Shown: piece by piece, positions 51,991-62,769 of the stretch | How the letters are laid out: each line of letters begins with the position of its first letter | Numbering within the stretch: the first letter of the stretch is position 1 | Assembly (NCBI GenBank): GCA_963575745.1 | Contig: CAUYUJ010011159.1 | Span: 62,001-126,000 of the forward strand | Reading direction: 5' to 3' | DNA: 64,000 bases | Source: Prorocentrum cordatum | Taxonomy: Eukaryota; Sar; Dinophyceae; Prorocentrales; Prorocentraceae | Made by a program: the position numbers and the translations under genes | Notes under the pieces: generated by a model | The model's database searches: none | What the model was told of the DNA's origin: nothing | Seen by the model: the letters and a program-made list of their open reading frames with translations, nothing else

Positions 51991-52410
51991 CAGTCTCGAG
52001 AGTCCCTTGGGTTCCTCTTGGGTCTTCTCGGGCCCTCTCAGCCATAACGGTGGGTGTCTTGGCGCCGTCGTGGGGCCGTCTTGAACCGTTGAAAAAAATG
52101 CCTTCCAAGAACGTCTTAGGTCCCACTGGAGGCTCCATTTGGCCGTTTTTGCACCGTTTGGGATGTTTATTGGGGCATTGTGGGCGGGGCCTCTTGGGTC
52201 ATCTTGGGGCCCTCTGGGGGCCTCGTGGGCCGTCTTGGGGCCATCGTGAAAGATTCTCGGGCCGTTTGACCCGCAAAAACCAATATGGTTGCTTCGAGCC
52301 CTGTGGGAGGTCCTCTTGAGGCCCTTTTGGGCCCTGCTGCAGGCATCTGGGGCCGCCTTGGGGCCATCTTGGGCCGCCGTCGAGGCACCTTGGGCCATCT
52401 GAAAGAGCGA
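51991..52410 (-). repeat. GGCCCCAAGAGG repeat family, copy 4
   Basis: Plus strand: 'CTTGGGTTCCTCTTGGGTC', 'CTCTTGGGTCATCTTGGGGC' and similar, about 12-25 bp apart, with stretches of unrelated sequence. Confidence 0.7.
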
Positions 52411-52814
52411 TCTTTACTCTTACTTGCAATCCCCCCTGCTGTTCAAACCCGTGGGGGTAAACATCCCCCCCCTCTGAACGGGTGGTGGGGGGAGAGGAGC
52501 TCCCCCACCCCGTTCGAACGGGGGGGGAAGGGACAAAACTCAAGCAAAGCTTAAAGAACATTCAAACAAGCTCCAACAGAGCTCAACGGAAGCTCAAACA
52601 AATCTCAAACACATGTCAAACACAGCTCAAGCAAAACTCCACCCACGCTTGAACAAAACTCGAGCCCGCGCAGGCGGGCGCGGCAAGTGGGGCAAGTGAG
52701 GCAAGTGGGGCGCATTTCGAACGGTGGTGCATGACGTCGCCCTTTTTTGCACACGTGCCTGGCCCCCCCTGGTTGCCTACGGAGGGGCCTACGAGGCTGT
52801 CTTAGGCTGTCGGC
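52411..52814. repeat. ~10-11-bp 'GCTCAAACAAA' periodic stretch and C/G-run inverted repeat
   Basis: At 52535-52665 CTCAAGCAAAG, CTCCAACAGAG, CTCAAACAAAT, CTCAAACACAT and similar follow one another every 10-12 bp. Positions 52428-52530 hold C-run and G-run arms around GTTC(A/G)AAC-like sequence. Confidence 0.6.
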
Positions 52815-52849
52815 GATGGCGATGGTGATGATGATGATGATGGTGGTGG

Positions 52850-52902
<53 letters not shown>

Positions 52903-53027
52903 GTCATGATCATGATCATGATGGTGGTGGTGGTGATGATGATGTGGAGGGGGAGCAGGAGGATGATGAGGGGGGAGGAGGATGAAATGAGGATGGTGAT
53001 GCGGATGAGGACGATGAAGGCCATGAC

Positions 53028-53091
<64 letters not shown>

Positions 53092-53312
53092 GCGACAATG
53101 GGTACGACGAGGATGATAGTGGATGGTGATGATGGTACGGTTGATGATAATGGCGGTGATGGTGAAGACGATGGTGACGATGATGATGGCGATGGCGACT
53201 GCGATTACGTTAGCGATGGTGATGATGATGATTATGATGATGACGGTGGTGGTGCTGATGGTGATCATGGTGGTGATGATGCTGATGATGATGGCGAGGA
53301 TGCTGATGATGA
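52815..53312 (+). repeat. (GAT)n array
   Basis: GAT/GGT triplets with a short GTCATGATCATGATCATGAT section. Open frames are single-residue artefacts. Confidence 0.9.
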
Positions 53313-53639
53313 CGCCAGGTTGCTGAGTGAAGGTGCCATTCAATGTCTTGCCCGCCCCACCCGCGTATCGGTGGGCGGGTACAGTTGTTATTTATAGGTG
53401 TATATACATATATATATATATATACACACACGTAAGGGTGTTGCCCCTGCCGCCAGTCCCCTCTTTCGGACAATGGGTAATGCAAGCACGACATCATGAG
53501 GCCTTGGCGCCGCCGGGAAGCAGCGTCGGGCCTTCACGCGGAGACGGTGAGCACAACACATATTGATATGTTGATGATCTTGTTGAATTCGGTGTTGTAT
53601 TTCGAGCTTGCTCGCGTATGCTGTGCAAAAAAATGTTCT
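53313..53639. other. No gene seen; TA microsatellite
   Basis: TATA dinucleotides at 53400-53428. 'GGGTGTTGCCCCTGCCGCC' follows. Nothing else recognised. Confidence 0.45.
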
Positions 53640-54250
53640 ACGAAGAGGGGTGCCGCAGAATTTCGGACATGTGGCAAATTCCTTTTTGTTTTTGGGCTCT
53701 GACCCCGCCGATCTGCGTGAGGGGTGCCGCCGATCTTTTGTTTAAAAAATGTGGTGCATCCCTTGTGTTTTTGGGCCCTGGCCCCGCCGATCTGCGCGAT
53801 GGGTGCCGCCGAATAGTTAACAATGTGGCAAATTCCCTTTTTTTTTTTGGACCCTGACCCCGCCGACCTGCGTGAGGGGTGCCGCCGATTTTTTCTAACG
53901 TGGCAAATCCCGTGTGTTTTTGGACCCTGACCCCGTCGATCTGCGTGAGGGGTGCCGCCAAATTTTTGCAATGTACATATCCCAATTGTTTTTGGATCTT
54001 GGCCCCGCCGATCTGCGTGAGGGGTGCCGCCATATTCCAGACGTGTGGCACATGTTTCGTGTCTTTGGGCCCTGACCCCGCCCATTTGCGCGAGGGGCGC
54101 CGCCGAATTTTAGGCAAATTGTCTGCGTTTTTGGACCATGGCCCCGCCGATGTGCGCGAGGGGCGCCGCCGAATTTCAAACATGTGGCAAATCCATTGTG
54201 TTTTTGGACCATGGCCCCGCTGATTTGCGTGAGGGGTGTCAATTTCGATC
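53640..54250 (+). repeat. ~73-bp tandem repeat, about eight copies
   Basis: 'CCCCGCCGATCTGCGTGAGG' variants occur at 53703, 53782, 53858, 53931, 54003, 54076, 54142 and 54215 (spacings 66-79). Each is followed by GGTGCCGCCGAATTT, a short variable piece, TGTGGCAAAT and TTTTTGGACC. The variable piece (8-15 bp) differs in every copy. Confidence 0.92.
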
Positions 54251-55600
54251 CCCCCATAATTTTTGAGAGCCCCCCGGTGGACGCTAACCAGGGTATTTTT
54301 CGGCCCCCCTCGCGCGGTTTATCAGCAAGGAACAGTAAGCAACATACAGTATGTTTGTAACAGTGGCAACTGGAAGCTCGAACTGGCGCACGGAACCGCA
54401 AACCCTAGCCCTACAGTTTGGTGGCCCCGCTAGGGGGCCGGCGGATATATGGATTGCCCCAACCGTTTCCCATTACGAAATGAAGGGTGCATTACATGTC
54501 CCGCCCGCCCACCCGACTGAACGCCCCATCAGTAAGTGGGTCGTGCATTTAATGATCCGCCCGCTCGAAGGGCGCCCCCGTTGCGACGCATTGTCCCACG
54601 ATGTTGTCCCAAATCACAACCTCAACTGAGCGCGCACATCCCCACGCATTTTCACGGCGGGAAAAAGTTCATGAACTCGAGCGAGCCTGAGCATGAGGCT
54701 TCAAGGAGGTGAAGAGGAACAACCGATCAACATGGCCAAACATATTACATTTGTCATCAAAGGGCTGGCAACATATTTGCTATCAGCCGAAAGTTCCGTC
54801 CTCGACGATAGAGGTCTTGCCTGAAGGAGGAACGATGCTCCAGCCTTTCAAGGGTGATGAGCGTCCCGATGAAGGATCACGCAATTATGAGGGAAGTGTG
54901 GGAGCTCCTGAAGAATCCGACTCCATCGAATAAGACGAGGAGCCAGGCCTACGCTCTCGCAGTACAATTTGTTAGGATCTCTCGCATGCGGAAGAACCCC
55001 GTCCAAGCGCGTCGAGGTCCAATGGCAATGTATCTCTCTGCAGGGATGTGGAGGAAAAGCATATGATGACCACCTCCCGCTCGACGACCGCACAGGCGTT
55101 TCCGGGCACCCTTGCAGTGACGACGCGGCGCAGAGACGATATCATCTGAGGAGAATTTCCTTCGTAGATCCGCATCGATCGGAGATTACGAGGGCCAGGG
55201 GCCATGCGCCGGGGGGCGCGGGGTCCATGGCCCCGCGTCTCCCGCCCTGCTGGGCGATCTTCCGCAGCTCGCGGCAGAAATGCTTCCTTTGCGCGGCGGA
55301 GACGCGGCAATCCCATCAGACGGTTCTCTAGAACTCTAGAACGACACTTGGAGGATATCATGGGCGAGGACTTCGCGGGCGACGATGTTCGACCGACGAA
55401 CGAGCAGAGACGGGGGCCAACCAGTCTTTCTGCGACTGTCACCTCGCCCCTCGGGAAGCGAAACAGGTCCGGCGATGTCCCGGGGTCGCGCCCTATGTTC
55501 TTTCCGAGGGGGCGGTCCTGGGAGCTATGCGCCAGGGCCCCCCGGGGCGGCCTCAGCGCTGGAGCCCCCGGATCTAAGCGCCCGCCCTCCACGTCAGAGA
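54251..55600. other. No gene I can name; a few short frames
   Basis: A frame at 54854-55066 (MMSVPMKDHAIMREVWELLK..) reads like a short helical protein but has no recognised relatives. A second at 55204-55608 is Arg/Pro-rich. Neither is supported further. Confidence 0.35.
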
Positions 55601-57918
55601 AGTGCTGAAAAGGCACGGGCCCAGGGCCCCTAGGCCGCGGTCAGATGCGTCGGATCTGTCTGTTTCGTCGAGGAGATGGAGCACTTGCAGCGCGCGGATC
55701 AATGCCGATGTGCCTGCATCGGGGAGCCTTGGTCTGCCTGGCCAATTTAAGAAGTCCGTCTGCCTTGGATGCTCGAGAACGGCTGCGATCTCTGCAATCC
55801 CCACTTCCCCTGCCCGTCTTTCAGGGCTTTCGCTTCGCGCGGCTGCGCGCGGTTGCGGGCCGGCGAGCGGCGAGAAGCAGAGGGGAAGAGGAGGGTCGAG
55901 AACATGGGGGCCCGGGGGCGAGATCTGGCTGAGGTGCGTGAGCAACTGAGACAATCAGAGATCCGACAGCAGGCGGCCGCTGCCCGACGGTCGGAAAGGG
56001 GCCGGGGGGCCGCGATCAACGCTGCGCGCGCCCTGGGGGGGCGCCGGCAGGTTTTAGCGGCGGCGGGGGTGAGCGAGTCAGCCAGCAACTCCGCAGCCTC
56101 CGAACGCCGGGCGCACCTGCAAGAATAGAACTCGGCGGAAGAGGCGAGGCGCGCAGTCCGGGGGGCCGGCGAGGCTCAACGAGTGACATTGTCGGGGCCT
56201 AAGAGACGGGGGTCAGTGCAAACGGGGGCCGGCCAGAGCGCCAGATCCTGCAGGATCCCGCGAAGACCCCCTCTGGCTGATCCGGGTTAGCGAGCCGCTC
56301 GTGGCCGCAAGGCGGCCGCGCATATTGGTTGACCCGGGTTTGCGAAGACTTGCGTTGCAGTTTTTTTCCTGCATTGCAGTTTTTGGTTTCCTGCTGACCC
56401 GGGCCTGGATTGGCCCGGGTCAGAAGATCCCCGACATTGGCGCAGGCAGCCGCGGGCTTGCAGGCGGCCGAGGGCCGCAATGCGCATCTGGCGGCAGAAG
56501 CCGCCGCGGCCCTGCGTCACGCCGAGGCGAAACGACTCGCCGCGCATGAGAGCTATGATTGGCCCGAGGCCGAGAAACTACGCGCCCGCGAGGAGGTGCG
56601 GCGAGTTGACATGATCGGCGATGAAAGTCGCAGCGCAGTCTCGCGCGGCGGAGCTGGAGGCTGCCCAGTTGATGATGCAAGAGGAAGTAGCGCGAGATGC
56701 ACCGTGCCGCACACTTGACCAATTCCAGATGCAGTGGCGCCCGAAAGGGGCATCTTCGCCAGCAGCCCCAGGCACGGGCTCTTCGGCCCAGGCGAGTGCA
56801 GCGAGGCGCCCGCTGCCCGAACGCCAGCGCCGAGCGCGGGCGGGCGGCCGCCAGCGCGGGGGAACCCGGGGCAGCACCCCCACGCGGGGGGTCTTTGGTG
56901 TTCAGCATGCGACAAGGCGGCGAGTCACACTGCATGAGGGGCAACGATGCGATATGCGCGCGCGTTTATGGGAAGAGCTCGACTGCCAAGAGAAACAAGA
57001 ACGAGGAGAGGATCCAAGGGGAATAACGCGAGGAAAGGTGGGCCAGAAAGAACATTCAGGAGCATGGCGCTGCTGCAACAATGCCGGCGGTTCCCTCTCC
57101 AGACCCCTCGCTTCGGCTGCGTCGCGCCCAGGGCTGCGCCTCGGGGGGCGATGGAAGGTCGGTTGAGAACGCCGAATCCAAGGGGCCCCTCGAGCTTGAA
57201 GAGACGGCTTGGGCCGAGAGTGAGAAGCAAAGGGGGCGGGCGTCTTGAGCGGGCCATGCAGCGCGAAGAAGAACAAGCCAGGATGCGCGCCGAACGCAAG
57301 GTGAAGATGCAGGAAATGCGCGAAGAGAGGGCCCGAGCTGATGCCAGCGCGGGAAAAGACAGAGTCGGCGGCTGCCCGAGTCGACGCCGCCGCGCTCTTC
57401 CCAGGATTCACGCCGCCACCGACGGGGGGGCTTGCCGGGCATATTCGTTGACTCAAGCGCCCGGGTTCGGGTCTTCCCGGCGGCGATGGCGATGGCGATG
57501 GCGATTTCTGCGTTGAAGACGACGCATGCTCAACGCGGCGCACAGAAACGGGAAGCCGCCTGGATCCATGGCGCCGACGCGGCGGAGGGCCGCCCGGAGG
57601 TGGCTTTCTTGGCGGAGGTGGCGGAGGCGGGGATATCCCGCCATTTCCGGAGGTGGACTATGTCTTCGCCTTTCCGTTTCACGCTGGAAGGACGCAGGCA
57701 AGACGGATAAGATCGCGTTGGAAGCGATCCCAGACGCACCTAATTACCAGCGGTGGAGGCGCAGCGTCGCCGGGGCAGCGGCAGCGGCTTCCTCCTTTCG
57801 GAATGGCGACGAGGCCGTCGGCCGGGCATCGGAAGCGCTTGGCTTGGAGAACGTTGATGCCGAGGGGTTGAAAGACTTAGGCGTCTTCATTCGGCTCGAC
57901 TTAGTGATCGCAGCTTGA
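55601..57918 (+). pseudogene. Decayed retroelement gag-like sequence in shifting frames
   Basis: On the plus strand, coiled-coil-like Ala/Arg/Glu-rich pieces appear in changing frames: DLAEVREQLRQSEIRQQAAA at about 55920, AHLAAEAAAALRHAEAKRLA at about 56480 and SRAAELEAAQLMMQEEVARD at about 56640. They are followed at 57712-57918 by DKIALEAIPDAPNYQRWRRS..DLGVFIRLDLVIAA. Long Glu/Arg coiled coils followed by a '(L/I)P..P.(F/Y)..W...V' gag-type start are familiar in dinoflagellate retroelement polyproteins. I cannot identify protease or polymerase parts. Family placement is inference. Confidence 0.35.
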
Positions 57919-58059
57919 CGCCCAAGGTCAACAAGATAATCAAGGATCGGCAGGCGCCATCGCAATTGTTGTCGCTTCGCGAATCCCCACCAGCCCATCC
58001 AGAAACGATGCCCAGAGGAATTGCCTGGATCAGAGAAGTGGGCAGCACACAGAGGAAGC

Positions 58060-58830
58060 CATTATGAGACATCTTGGGATATCTTGAGCCATCTTGGAGG
58101 TCATTTTGGGCTCTCCCAGACGCTCTTGGAGTCATCTTAATCCGTGCCCCCCCCCAAGAGGCCTCCATGTGGCTAAAACCTGTGTAGAATCAATGATTAG
58201 GCATTCTCGCCGAGGCCTCTTGGAGCATCTTGGGTGCATCTGGGGGGGCTCTTGGGGCCTCTTGGGGGTCTCTTGGGGGCCTCCGGGGGGCCTCTTGGGG
58301 GCCTCTTGGGGCCATTTTGGGGCCATCTTGGGACCTCTTGGGGCTTCCTGGGCGCTTCTTGGGGCCATCTTGGAGGAGATCGATCAAACAAGAGGGGGGG
58401 TTTAATTAGCGTCCCCCCTCGGAAGCCCCTAAAATCGCCTCTTGGACCCCTCTTGGAACGCTCTTGGAGTGCTCTTGGGCGCTCTTGGGGCCGTCTTGGG
58501 GCTCTTTTGGGGCTCTCTTGGGGCCCTCTTGGGCCATCTTGGAACCATCTCCAGGCCTCGGATGGCCATCGGAAGCGAAAAGGCGAGAAAGCAAAAATCA
58601 TTGATTTTCCTTAGGTTTTGGGACGATTTTGGCCTCTTCGGGGCCTCCTTGGGGAGCTGTTTGGCCACTTGGAGTTATCTTGGGGCCGTCTTTGGGCTTC
58701 TTGGAACCATCTTAGGAGCCATCTCGAGCGATCTTGCGCTATCTTGAGCCATCTTGGAGCTCATCTTGGGTTCTCTGAGGCGCTCTTGGAGCCGTCTTGG
58801 GCCATCTGGGACGCTCTAACTACCCGCGGC
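58060..58830 (-). repeat. GGCCCCAAGAGG repeat family, copy 5 (longest)
   Basis: Plus-strand units such as 'GGGGCCTCTTGGGGGTCTC', 'CATCTTGGGACCTCTTGGGG' and 'CTCTTGGAGTGCTCTTGGGC' run over 700 bp, broken at 58390-58430 and 58550-58620 by non-repeat sequence. Every frame is open in places, giving 'LLGASWG' type text; not coding. Confidence 0.8.
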
Positions 58831-59071
58831 CCCCCCCGTCCAGGTCCAGGGGAGGGGGTAGGGGGAGGGGTAAACCCCTCCCCAAGGGGGAAGAGGGAGG
58901 GGTGGAAGAGGATCTGCTCTAGACCACCTACGCCCAGAGGGCTGGTGGGATTACGCCATCTTGCGAGCGAAGTTGAGCGATTGGATATCGCATCGCAGGC
59001 CGCCTGGTGCATCGTGGGAGGTCACGTGACGTTGCGGGTCATTGCTGCGCGCGTGACTGCCGGGCAGGATC

Positions 59072-60454
59072 ATGGCCAGGCGCGCGCGCGCGGAACTCCA
59101 GGCAATGGAGATCCGCGGTGCTGGCCAGGAAGCGGATGCCGACTTGCTCCGCTTCTATGGTGCGTGGGCGTGGATACGGAATGAGATGGAGGAGCTGGGC
59201 CCCTCTTTTCGCCCGGCCATGCAGGGGGACTCCCACCGCCAAATGCGGAAATGCCCTTGCGTGCATGAGACCCCTGTCATCTACGATCGCAGCAGCGACG
59301 ACTACGGGGCGCGCGCGAAGTCTCACGAATGGCTTCAGTTCAAGGTCAGCAACTTCACGCTCAAAGACAGGGGGCATAACAACCGAGAAAGGCAGTCGAA
59401 GACACTGGACTCACGAGGACTACCCGTGGGCGGCGACGCGGGCGGAGGAACGGGGGAACGGACTGGCCAGGGGAACCAGAGTCTGCGCATGGAGGACGGT
59501 CGTCTTAAGAAGTCGATCGCATGTAGCAGGCTTATCGAAGGTAAGTGTCCATGCCCACGGGCACAGCGTCAACGCCAGCCCCCAAAGTGGGGCAGGGGCT
59601 CTGCCGCTCCGGCCCAAGCCGCGCCCGCCCAGTCGGGCAAGGACGGCGGAGAGGGCGGCGGAAGGAAGAGGAAGGATCATAACAAAGGGGGCGGCAGGGA
59701 TACAGGCGTCGACCACGGCGGGAGCCAAGAGCGTCAGCCCGACAGTTCTAAGGGCGGCGGCAAGGATCGCGATCGGTCGCAGGTCGCACCTCCAGCGTCA
59801 ACTCCAAGAAGAACGGCTCGCGCCATGAAATATAGCCGCGGGGCCTGCCCCTTGCCGCCAGAAAAGCGCCCTCGCGAGCGTCGTCGGGCTGCTCCAGAAG
59901 GCAAGAATTCTCGCGACAAGTGCGAGGCGCGCATGTGCATGAGCGGAAAATCCCCCCACCCACCCCCCTCTTATAAGCGCGGCAAAGAACAGATGTTCGC
60001 CGAGGCGCAGAATCTAAAGAAGAACGCAGCGCCTGCTCAGGGAGAGACAAGGATAGAAGGGCAAGGGCAAGGCGAAGGAGAAACGACAGGGCTGGAGACA
60101 CCAGGCCAGGCAGACGCGTCAGTTCGGCAAGGGCTGCTGGAACAGGGGCGACGCCCCGGGACATCCGTGATTAGACAGGCCGGCGCGCGGTGGCGATGTC
60201 ACCGGCGTCGGCCTGGGCGGGGCCGTCGCAGCTTGCTGCCGCCTCGCTGCGAGAACTGGAGTGTCTTTGATCGCCGCCCCGCAATCTTCTGCGTTGGGTC
60301 AGAGTTCCAAGCGCCGCCATTGGGCGAGCTCGGGTTGAACGCGGAAGATTGTGCTCTTGGACGTGAGCAAGTTTGCTTGGCTGCGCTGGCGAAGACGCAG
60401 AGTGTCAGCTCTGACCAATGGCAGGAAATTTGGAGGCTATTTTTTATGTTTTGA
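59072..60454 (+). CDS. Unrecognised 460-residue frame, possibly retroelement-derived
   Basis: The ATG at 59072 opens MARRARAELQAMEIRGAGQE. The first ~170 residues look globular (LLRFYGAWAWIRNEMEELG, SHEWLQFKVSNFTLKDRGHN). A Cys-containing GKCPCPRAQ follows, and then a long Lys/Arg/Gly/Ser-rich low-complexity tail (GGRKRKDHNKGGGRD). A globular start plus basic tail would suit a gag or RNA-binding protein, and the frame lies downstream of the gag-like remnant at 55601-57918. I recognise no domain. Confidence 0.35.
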   Translation: MARRARAELQAMEIRGAGQEADADLLRFYGAWAWIRNEMEELGPSFRPAMQGDSHRQMRKCPCVHETPVIYDRSSDDYGARAKSHEWLQFKVSNFTLKDRGHNNRERQSKTLDSRGLPVGGDAGGGTGERTGQGNQSLRMEDGRLKKSIACSRLIEGKCPCPRAQRQRQPPKWGRGSAAPAQAAPAQSGKDGGEGGGRKRKDHNKGGGRDTGVDHGGSQERQPDSSKGGGKDRDRSQVAPPASTPRRTARAMKYSRGACPLPPEKRPRERRRAAPEGKNSRDKCEARMCMSGKSPHPPPSYKRGKEQMFAEAQNLKKNAAPAQGETRIEGQGQGEGETTGLETPGQADASVRQGLLEQGRRPGTSVIRQAGARWRCHRRRPGRGRRSLLPPRCENWSVFDRRPAIFCVGSEFQAPPLGELGLNAEDCALGREQVCLAALAKTQSVSSDQWQEIWRLFFMF

Positions 60455-61919
60455 GTTTCTTTCTGATATTCGTAGATCGGCGGTTGGAGAGGGCCCGCTT
60501 TGCCCCCCCCCCCTCCAGATTTGGCGCGATCTCCACGTTGCGATCTCCACCTTGCGATCCGAAGCCATCGGGCCGAAGTTGGGCCACCGCCGCGTTGCGT
60601 CGCCCAGCCCATGGATATGCGCGATGTTCACATGTGTTGCCCCATCGCCACAGCTGGGGAGTTCTGTCCTCCCCGAGAGGGGCGCAGGGTGAGCCGGCGA
60701 CGGCGGGCGGGAGGAGGGGAGCTGTTTGCCCCCTCCCTCCCCTCCCGGGGCACCCCGCCGTTCCCACGCTGACCCCCCCCTGTCCTTGTCGCTGCGCGCG
60801 CAGGGGGCGCCGCCCCATCTTGCCCGCGCTGGGAGGCCGAGTCGCGCGGGTGGCGAACTCATTCGTCTCGGCGAGCGCCCTGTCAGCGTCGCCCAGGGGG
60901 AACCGTCGGCCCGCTGCACGGGCGCCCCAAACCGCGACGATCCTTCCCCCCCCACTTATCGCCGAGCGCTCGTTTCGACGCGCCCCCGCCCTTTCGGCGC
61001 GACCGCCGGCGCCCAGAGTCATGCGGGGGGGCCCCCAGGGGCCTCCCTCGCCAGTCGGCGGGGTTGTCTTCTCTGGAACATCGCCCCTCGCTTCCCCGAC
61101 GTCTGCGCGGGGAGGCGCGGGCATTTACGGGCATCCCTGAGAATTCCCCGAGGGAGCCTTGGGGAAACCCAGGGGCCCCGAAGGACAGCGTCAGGGGGCC
61201 CTAGGGAAACCCAAGAGCTCAGGTGTCTCTATGACGTGGCCCCCTCTCCTGCCTCTTCCCTTCTCCTGCGCCTTTTTCTCCCGGTGCTCCTTCCGCCCCC
61301 CCTGCCCCCCCTGCGCCCTTCCGCCTGCTCCTGCCCTGCTCCGCCCCCCCATCAACCACTTCCCCCCCGTCCGCGGCCCCTCGTCTGTCTTTCCTTCACC
61401 CTCGTTATTCCTGCTCCCGTTTTCCTGCCCCCCTCCTTCCTCCTGTTATCTTCCACCTCCCTTGTTCCTCCTCCTTTCCCTCTCTCCGCCCCCCCGCGCC
61501 CCCTCGCCCCCCCTTCCCCCTCTCCCCCCGCCCTCCCCCGTCAGAGTGGGAAGACATATCACTTGGATGTGGAATTGTTGAGATACCTCCCTGCAGACGG
61601 GATCGCGTCGCTTCCATGGCGGGTTGTCGAACTGTCGAGGAACGGGCAGCCTAGCGCGAGCGCCTTCACGACGCGAGTGCCTGCGCGCTGACGCGCCCCG
61701 CCCAGTGGAAGGCGCAGGGTTCGCATGGGCCCGGGCGCGCCGCAACCGGCCACTCGGGCGTTCCGATCAAATGGAGAAATAGCCCGGCCAGCGCCGCGTG
61801 CACGAAGGAAACTTCTTGAGTTTGATCCTCGGCGGGCTGCGAGGCGCGCTCCAAGGGCGAAGGTCCAAGCGTAGCAGGCATTCGGCGACGCTGTGGCACT
61901 GGAAGGAAAAGTCTAGCAC
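60455..61919. other. No gene seen; C-rich low complexity
   Basis: Positions 60740-61060 are GC-rich with C-runs, and 61235-61540 are almost pure C/T. Six-frame openings of 70-320 codons are Pro/Ser/Arg or Gly/Arg-rich artefacts. Confidence 0.55.
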
Positions 61920-62470
61920 ATGCGGGCTGGCTTGGGACGGCAGTCAGGCGGCGAACTCAGCGACGCCAGCAGCGGGCGCGAGCCTGAGGGAATCCGCAGC
62001 CCCCCGCCCACGCCGCCAGCCACAGGGGCTCCTGCTGTACAGTTGGCTGCAGTGGCGAGCTCCCTGCGCCCGCCGCCCGCGAGGCCCGCGCCCGCCCCTC
62101 TGCGACGTCGAGTTGCGGCCCCTCCCTTGGCCAGGGGACAGGGCTGGCTCTTCGAATACGGCTTTCAGTGCAACGATCCCCCACCAGCTGGCTTCGGCTT
62201 TTGGTCGAGCGAGCCCGCCGTCGCGGAGGTGGCGGGCGCGGGCGCGGAGGCGGCGGGGTCGGGCCCCAACCGAGCGCCGACAGGGCGCCGACAGGGCACC
62301 GCTCAGGGCCGCAGTGGCGGCCTCGACAGGGCACCGCTCAGCGCCGCATTCGCTGCCGCCGTGCCGCTCAAAGTGCCGGGCCTGGCTCGGGAGATCCTCG
62401 CGAGCGGCAAGTGCGTCGGGCACTCCGCCTTCGTGCTCTTCGGCCTGCGCTACAACGTTCGCCCACTGAT
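61920..62470 (+). CDS. Unrecognised frame truncated by a microsatellite
   Basis: ATG 61920 opens a Pro/Ala-rich sequence, then [20 protein letters not shown] and [20 protein letters not shown] at 62370-62430, which reads like folded protein. At 62472 the frame enters (GTCTGT)n and becomes poly Cys-Leu/Val. A true exon could end just before the microsatellite. No family recognised. Confidence 0.3.
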
Positions 62471-62683
62471 GTGGTGTGTGTGTGTGTGTCTGTGTCTGTG
62501 TCTGTGTCTGTGTCTGTGTCTGTGTCTGTGTCTGTGTCTGTGTCTGTGTCTGTGTCTGTGTGTGTGTGTCTGTGTGTGTGTGTCTGTGTGTGTGTCTGTG
62601 TGTGTGTCTGTGTGTGTGTGTCTGTGTGTGTGAGTGTGTGTGTGTGTGTGTGTGTGCGTGCGTGCGTGTGTGTGTGCGTGTGT

Positions 62684-62748
<65 letters not shown>

Positions 62749-62756
62749 GGGGGGGG
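62471..62756 (+). repeat. (GTCTGT)n, (GT)n and poly-G tract
   Basis: TGTGTC units give way to (TG)n with occasional C, ending in a run of about 25 G at 62732-62756. The poly-Cys/Val frames are artefacts. Confidence 0.95.
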
Positions 62757-62769
62757 CTCATAGACCTCC

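Noticed and set aside
58118-58747. Gly/Leu/Trp/Ser-rich frames on the plus strand and Pro/Lys/Gln-rich ones on the minus strand
   Set aside because: All derive from the GGCCCCAAGAGG repeat.
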